From: GCA-002050365 sp964237235
Lineage (GTDB): Bacteria > Acidobacteriota > Blastocatellia > Pyrinomonadales > Pyrinomonadaceae
Length of the DNA: 64,000 nucleotides
Assembly (NCBI GenBank): GCA_964237235.1
Contig: CAXSGY010000002.1
Location: forward strand, 62,001-126,000
Reading direction: 5' to 3'
Shown: in pieces, positions 59,115-64,000 of the stretch
How the letters are laid out: every line of letters begins with the position of its first letter
Numbering within the stretch: the stretch's first letter is position 1
Notes under the pieces: model-generated
The model's input: only the letters and a program-made list of their open reading frames with translations
Database searches by the model: none
Told to the model about the DNA's origin: nothing
Translations under genes and position numbers: made by a program

Positions 59115-61706
59115 ATGAAAACGGAAGAAACTCCGATTCGTCGGCAGTATCTCGAAATAAAAGAAAAGTATAAAGACTCGCTGCTGCTTTTTCGGATGGG
59201 CGATTTTTATGAAGCCTTCGACGACGACGCGCGGATTTTGGCGCGCGAACTCGACATCGTTTTAACTTCGCGTTCTTTGGGCAAATCTTCGTCGCGCGTG
59301 CCGCTCGCCGGCGTGCCGCATTTCGTTCTCGAAAAACATCTCGCCACATTGATTGCGCGCGGTCACCGCGTCGCCGTCTGCGAACAAACTTCGACGACGG
59401 CGATCAAAGGCGAAAACGGCAAACGATTAATTCCGCGCGGAGTCGTGCGCGTCGTATCAGCCGGAACGGTGATCGAGCCGCAGATGCTCGATAGCCGTGC
59501 GAACAATTATCTGGTTTCTTTCACGAGCGACGGTCGCCGCGCCGGAATTGCTTATGCCGACATCACGACCGGCGATTTTGCCGTGACCGAAATTGAAAAC
59601 CGCGACGCGCTCGCCGAGCTGCAACGTCTCGCGCCCGCCGAGCTTCTTCTGGCGGAAGCCGCCGAAGCCGCGTTTTCCAATCGTGATTTGCCGCCGTCGG
59701 TGACGAAATTAAACGCCGAATTTTTTGAAACGAAAAAAGCCGAAAGCGCGCTGTTAAAACATTTTAATTCAAAAACTTTGAAGTCATTCGGGATTGAAAA
59801 TTTCCCGCTTTCGATTTCTGCGGCGGGCGCGTTGGTTGCTTATCTCAATCAAAACCACTTCGACGCAGCCGGACAATTAACCCGTTTGACGACTTATGAC
59901 AGCCGCGCATTTATGCTGCTCGATGCCAGGACTCTGCGGAGTTTGGAGGTATTTGAAAGCGCGGGCGGCGCAAGTCTTCTGTCGGTTATTGACCGCACGA
60001 AAACCGCGATGGGCGGCAGACTTCTGCGCCGTTGGCTGCGGCAGCCGCTGCTCGATTGCGCGGAGATTTTTCGTCGTCAGGAACATCTCGCGTGGTTTAA
60101 GGAAAATGCTGAAAAGCGCGTTAAATTGGGCGAAACGCTCGGCGACATAAAAGATTTGGAACGCCTTTCGAGCCGCGCCAAAGCTAATTTTATATCGGCT
60201 TACGAACTCGCCGTTTTAGGCAAGAGCCTTAAACTTTTACCGAAAATCAAAGACGTTTTACGAAGCGATTCGATCAGATTCGGACAGCTTTTGGCGCATC
60301 TTCCCGAGTGTCTGGAAACGGTGAGCTTGATCGAATCGGGTATTGCGGATGAGCTACCGACGCGTTACACCGAACAAAGCGGAATAATCCGCGGAGGTTT
60401 TTCCGAAGAACTCGACCGTTTGCGCGAGACTTTGAAAAACGGTAGAAATTTTCTCGCCGAGATGGAACGCCGCGAGCGCGAGCGGACGGGCATCAAAAGT
60501 CTGCGCGTCGGTTTTAATAAGGTTTTTGGTTATTACATCGAAGTTACCAAACCGAATTTACATCTGATTCCCGAAGATTACGCGCGCAAACAAACGCTTT
60601 TGCCGTCGGAAAGATTCGTGACGCTCGAACTCAAAGAATACGAGTCCTTAGTTATACACGCGCAGGAACGCATCAGCGAACTTGAAGCGAACTTATTTCG
60701 GCAGATTTGCAATGAAGTCGGCAAAAATCGCCCGCAAATTTTGCTCGCCGCCCAAACGCTCGCTTATCTCGACGCAATTGGCGGTCTGGCTGAAGTCGCC
60801 GACGAGCATAATTACAAGCGTCCGACGGTCAATGAAACTTCGCTTTTGCGAATTAAAAACGGGCGGCACGCGGCAGTCGAATTAATTTTAAAAAATCAGG
60901 AATGCGAATTTATCGCCAACGATTCTGCGCTCGGCGGCAACGGCGCGCCGCAAATCGCTTTGATTACCGGACCGAACGCTTCGGGCAAATCCACATATCT
61001 GCGGCAAATCGCGTTGATTGTTTTGCTCGCGCAAATCGGCAGCTTCGTTCCGGCGGATGAAGCGGTCGTCGGCATCTGCGACCGAATTTTTACGCGCATC
61101 GGTTTGTATGACCGCATCGGCAGCGGCGAATCAACGTTTATGACCGAAATGATTGAAACCGCCGAGATTTTGCATCACGCTTCGCCGCAAAGCTTGATTT
61201 TGCTCGATGAGCTGGGACGCGGCACTTCGACGTTCGACGGTTTGGCGGTTGCGCGTTCGGTTCTGGAATTCGTTCACAATCATCCGAAATTAAAATCACG
61301 CACGCTTTTTGCAACGCATTATCACGAACTCGCCGCACTGGAAACGCTTTTGCCGCGCGTCGAAAATTTTTACTTTTTAATTGACGAAAAAAACGGTAAA
61401 CTCACATTCAAATACAAAATCGTCAAAGGCGCGGCTTTAAAAAGTTACGGAGTTTACGCGGCGCAGCTCGCGGGCTTGCCGAAGCCGGTTATCAGCCGCG
61501 CCAAGGAATTGCTTCTTGAATACGAAACGCCGGAAAATCGCCTGCCGAATCGCGCGGCAAACCGGTCGGAAGTCGAATTGAAATTGTTGGACATTGATAT
61601 TGACGCTTTGTCGCCGATTGAAGCGTTGATGAAAATTTACGAGCTGAAAAATTTGCTCGAAGAACCGGAAGAAAACGCGCCCGAATTGAAACGAGCGTTC
61701 GGGTGA
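59115..61706 (+). CDS. mutS: DNA mismatch repair protein MutS
   Basis: Domain I has the mismatch-recognition LLLFRMGDFYEAFDDDA with the Phe-x-Glu wedge. The ATPase domain has ITGPNASGKSTYLRQIALI, FSTFMTEMIETAEIL-like signature, LILLDELGRGTSTFDGLAVA and ATHYHELAALE. 863 residues, complete. ATG 59115 is the family start (KTEETPIRRQYLEIK). MutL is not in the window. Confidence 0.97.
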   Translation: MKTEETPIRRQYLEIKEKYKDSLLLFRMGDFYEAFDDDARILARELDIVLTSRSLGKSSSRVPLAGVPHFVLEKHLATLIARGHRVAVCEQTSTTAIKGENGKRLIPRGVVRVVSAGTVIEPQMLDSRANNYLVSFTSDGRRAGIAYADITTGDFAVTEIENRDALAELQRLAPAELLLAEAAEAAFSNRDLPPSVTKLNAEFFETKKAESALLKHFNSKTLKSFGIENFPLSISAAGALVAYLNQNHFDAAGQLTRLTTYDSRAFMLLDARTLRSLEVFESAGGASLLSVIDRTKTAMGGRLLRRWLRQPLLDCAEIFRRQEHLAWFKENAEKRVKLGETLGDIKDLERLSSRAKANFISAYELAVLGKSLKLLPKIKDVLRSDSIRFGQLLAHLPECLETVSLIESGIADELPTRYTEQSGIIRGGFSEELDRLRETLKNGRNFLAEMERRERERTGIKSLRVGFNKVFGYYIEVTKPNLHLIPEDYARKQTLLPSERFVTLELKEYESLVIHAQERISELEANLFRQICNEVGKNRPQILLAAQTLAYLDAIGGLAEVADEHNYKRPTVNETSLLRIKNGRHAAVELILKNQECEFIANDSALGGNGAPQIALITGPNASGKSTYLRQIALIVLLAQIGSFVPADEAVVGICDRIFTRIGLYDRIGSGESTFMTEMIETAEILHHASPQSLILLDELGRGTSTFDGLAVARSVLEFVHNHPKLKSRTLFATHYHELAALETLLPRVENFYFLIDEKNGKLTFKYKIVKGAALKSYGVYAAQLAGLPKPVISRAKELLLEYETPENRLPNRAANRSEVELKLLDIDIDALSPIEALMKIYELKNLLEEPEENAPELKRAFG

Positions 61707-61836
61707 ATCGGATTTTTTTCGCGCCGTTCCGGGTTCTGTAGATAAAAGGCGAGGTCGCTGAAAGCGATGAGAAACTCTAAAAAATTTTATCAAATGCCGA
61801 CAAATCTTATACTTTTCGGATTAAAAAAACAAAATT

Positions 61837-62997
61837 ATGAAGCTGTTTAATTTTAGCCTTGCCGAATTAAAAAATCTGAAAATGAAAGACTTTTTCGTGC
61901 GTCTTTATACAAAAGCGTTTGTCGAAGAAGATATTGCCAGCAATGCCGCGCAGGTCGCGTTTTATTTCGCCTTTGCCATTTTTCCGCTGCTCGTTTTTCT
62001 GGTCAGCCTGTTCGGTTTCGTGCTGATCGCGGCGGACGATTTGCGGGGCGAAATGTTTTATTATCTGCGCCAGGTGATGCCGACCTCGGCTTACGAATTG
62101 GTGCAGAAAACAATTCAGGAAGTCACCGAAAACAGGTCGGGCAGCAAACTAACCTTCGGCATTCTGGTCGCCTTGTGGTCGGCTTCGGCGGGCATTGACA
62201 GCATTCGCAACGTTTTGAACGGCGTTTATAACTTGACCGAAAAGCGTCCCTGGTGGAAAACCAAATCAATTTCGCTGCTCACGACGCTCGGACTCGGCGT
62301 GCTGGTCACGCTCGCGCTCGGCATCGTTTTTTACGGCGGCAAATTTTTGATATTGATTCTCAACACCTTGAATTTACCGGTCGAATCGCCGTTTATTCTT
62401 GGATTTTTGCAATGGACGATTGTCCTTTTGGTTTTAATCACGATTTTCGCGCTTTTATATAATTATCTTCCCTGCCACAAAGAACCGCGCTGGGTTTGGG
62501 TTTCGCCCGGCACGGCGGTCGGCATCGTGTTGTGGCTTTTGCTTTCCTACGGCTTTAAACTTTATCTAGGGTATTTCAACAGTTACGATAAAACTTACGG
62601 CTCGCTCGGCGCGATGATTATTTTAATGCTGTGGCTTTATCTGACCGGATTGGTCATTCTAATCGGCGGAGCGATCAATGCCGTGCTGCAGGAATTTACC
62701 GATCCGCGAGCCGCCGAAGCCGGCGCAAACAAAGCCGCCGCCAAGGAAATTGTCGAAAATCCCGAACAGGATTCGGCACAGCACAGCGAAATCGCTGCCA
62801 AGAAAAAAGCCGAAACGCTAGCAGCCGTCAATCAGCAGAACAGCCCGGAAAATCTAAAAATTTCAGAACCGCCGAACGACGCGACGCAAAATACTATTTC
62901 CGCCGCCGGCGCAGCGAAACCTTCGCTCGAGAAATCAAAATTAAAATTGTTCGCCGGATTGTTCATCGGCTTTATTGAGAATTTGCGAAAAAGATAA
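61837..62997 (+). CDS. YihY/virulence factor BrkB family membrane protein (386 aa)
   Basis: Signatures SNAAQVAFYFAFAIFPLLVF, LWSASAGIDSIRNVLNGVYN, RWVWVSPGTAVGIVLWLLLS, YGSLGAMIILMLWLYLTGLV are those of the YihY/BrkB family with six membrane segments. The C-terminal 90 residues are a polar tail. Function in the family is unsettled; it is not an RNase despite older names. Confidence 0.92.
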   Translation: MKLFNFSLAELKNLKMKDFFVRLYTKAFVEEDIASNAAQVAFYFAFAIFPLLVFLVSLFGFVLIAADDLRGEMFYYLRQVMPTSAYELVQKTIQEVTENRSGSKLTFGILVALWSASAGIDSIRNVLNGVYNLTEKRPWWKTKSISLLTTLGLGVLVTLALGIVFYGGKFLILILNTLNLPVESPFILGFLQWTIVLLVLITIFALLYNYLPCHKEPRWVWVSPGTAVGIVLWLLLSYGFKLYLGYFNSYDKTYGSLGAMIILMLWLYLTGLVILIGGAINAVLQEFTDPRAAEAGANKAAAKEIVENPEQDSAQHSEIAAKKKAETLAAVNQQNSPENLKISEPPNDATQNTISAAGAAKPSLEKSKLKLFAGLFIGFIENLRKR

Positions 62998-63008
62998 AAC
63001 GAAAATTT

Positions 63009-64000
63009 ATGTCGTTAATGTTGCAGGAAATCGGCGAACAGCCTTTGGTTTTGGAAAAAACGATTCAGCTCGAAGCTGAAAAACTTAAAAAACTCGGCGC
63101 ATTTTTGCGCGGCAGAGACATTGATCTAATCGTTCTGGTCGCCCGCGGCAGCTCCGACAACGCCGCGTTTTTCGGTCGCTATCTGCTCGAAATAACGACT
63201 GGCATTCCCGTTTCCTTGTCCGCGCCGTCAATTTTTACGCTCTACAAAGCGAAATTAAATTTAAGCCGCGCTCTTGTCATCGGCGTTTCTCAATCGGGCG
63301 AAGGCGTTGACATAAATTTCGTTTTGGAGAAAGCGAAAAAGTCCGGCGCGTTTACGCTGGGGATCACCAACCAAGCCGATTCGACGATGGCGAAAATCGC
63401 CGACGAGACGCTTCTGACGCACGCCGGACGCGAAAAATCCGTTGCCGCAACGAAAACCTACACCGGACAAATGCTGCATTTTTATCTTCTGGCTTCGATT
63501 CTGGCTGATAAAAATCTCACTTATGAAAAAATTCCGCACTTCACAAACGAAGCGTTGAAATTTAAACCGCAGGTCGAAGAACTCGTGCAAAGATACGTTT
63601 TTATGGAAAATTGCGTCGTCGTCGGACGCGGTTTGAATTACGGAAATTCGTATGAACTGGCACTGAAATTGATGGAAACCTGTTACGTTGTGGCGGAAAG
63701 ATTTTCGTCTGCTGATTTTTTTCACGGACCGCTCGCCATTGTCGAACGGCGTTTTCCGGTGATAATGTTCGCGCCAAAAGGCGTTACGCAGAAAAGCAAT
63801 GTCGATTTATTAAAGCGTCTGAAAGAGCTTCACGCTGATTCATTCGCCATTACGAACGATAAAAAAATCGCAGAGATGAGTTCGAGAAGTTTAATTTTGC
63901 CCGCCGAAATTGACGAGTTTTTATCGCCGATTCCTTTCATCGTTCCTGCGCAGATGTTCGCCGCGCTGCTCGCCGAAGCCAAAGGTATAAACCCGGATGC
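63009..64000 (+). CDS. SIS-domain sugar isomerase/deaminase, cut by right edge
   Basis: Two sugar isomerase domains: VARGSSDNAAFFGRYLLE, VIGVSQSGEGVDINFVL, then VVGRGLNYGNSYELALKLME and FHGPLAIVE. This layout matches GlmS C-terminal halves and the stand-alone AgaS/NagB-II-like glucosamine-6-phosphate deaminases. No glutaminase domain precedes it. ATG 63009. The 3' end lies beyond the window, but most of the coding region is present. Confidence 0.85.
   Translation, partial: MSLMLQEIGEQPLVLEKTIQLEAEKLKKLGAFLRGRDIDLIVLVARGSSDNAAFFGRYLLEITTGIPVSLSAPSIFTLYKAKLNLSRALVIGVSQSGEGVDINFVLEKAKKSGAFTLGITNQADSTMAKIADETLLTHAGREKSVAATKTYTGQMLHFYLLASILADKNLTYEKIPHFTNEALKFKPQVEELVQRYVFMENCVVVGRGLNYGNSYELALKLMETCYVVAERFSSADFFHGPLAIVERRFPVIMFAPKGVTQKSNVDLLKRLKELHADSFAITNDKKIAEMSSRSLILPAEIDEFLSPIPFIVPAQMFAALLAEAKGINPD

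Noticed and set aside
63261..63725. Minus-strand frame of 154 codons near the right edge
   Set aside because: It is the antisense of a clear SIS-domain gene on the plus strand.

Overview
The window appears to come from the chromosome of a Gram-negative, LPS-making bacterium with moderate GC content. Outer-membrane genes are present: a TolC-family porin, an RND pump, a fused LptF-LptG and several lipoproteins. Palindromic tandem repeats are abundant. One short protein (49763-50287) starts with a CPRC/CLEDG zinc ribbon that I associate with Acidobacteriota, class Blastocatellia. That assignment rests on memory of protein families and is tentative. No rRNA, tRNA, CRISPR array, transposase or integrase was found.

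Bases 1-22900 hold a non-flagellar type III secretion (T3SS) locus with genes on both strands. Recognised parts are SctQ (cut by the left edge), inner-rod SctI, a lytic transglycosylase, SctP/FliK-like length control, SctJ, a probable SctK, SctL, SctO/FliJ-like, SctT, SctS, SctV, an FHA protein in the place of SctD, SctU and the ATPase SctN. There are also TPR proteins and several unknowns. SctR, the secretin SctC, a needle subunit and translocators are not recognised here; SctR may lie beyond the left edge. The locus encodes its own FliA/WhiG-type sigma factor (6210-6917). Six promoters with the exact sigma-28 layout (GAAA-N15-GCCGATAA-like, invariant spacing) stand in front of T3SS genes, so the locus seems to carry a flagellar-style regulatory circuit. 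Two of these promoters drive paralogous small proteins of 59 and 118 residues, which are candidates for abundant secreted or structural subunits.

Bases 23137-30098 are a tripartite RND efflux operon (adaptor, pump, TolC-like channel). Bases 30497-33133 hold metK and ahcY, the methyl cycle.

Bases 33192-40411 are an integron-type gene cassette array with no integrase in the window (a CALIN). Twelve related attC-like sites of 111-114 bp and one unrelated 94-bp site with the same geometry separate twelve cassettes. All cassette genes read on the minus strand. Contents include three toxin-antitoxin pairs, small secreted or hypothetical proteins, one ORF-less cassette, and two 87-bp mini-cassettes whose palindromic stems show compensatory base changes.

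From 40791 to the end the window is chromosomal housekeeping: lptF-lptG fusion and recO, small membrane proteins, NamZ-like muramidase, hslVU, an FN3 lipoprotein, an FAH-family enzyme, transaldolase, a MarR-regulated ABC exporter with a DUF402 gene inside, acyl-CoA carboxylase beta subunit, alanine racemase, acyltransferase, mutS, a YihY/BrkB membrane protein and a SIS-domain protein cut by the right edge. Intergenic palindromes built from tandem heptamers recur at several gene borders, mostly in the first half of the window.
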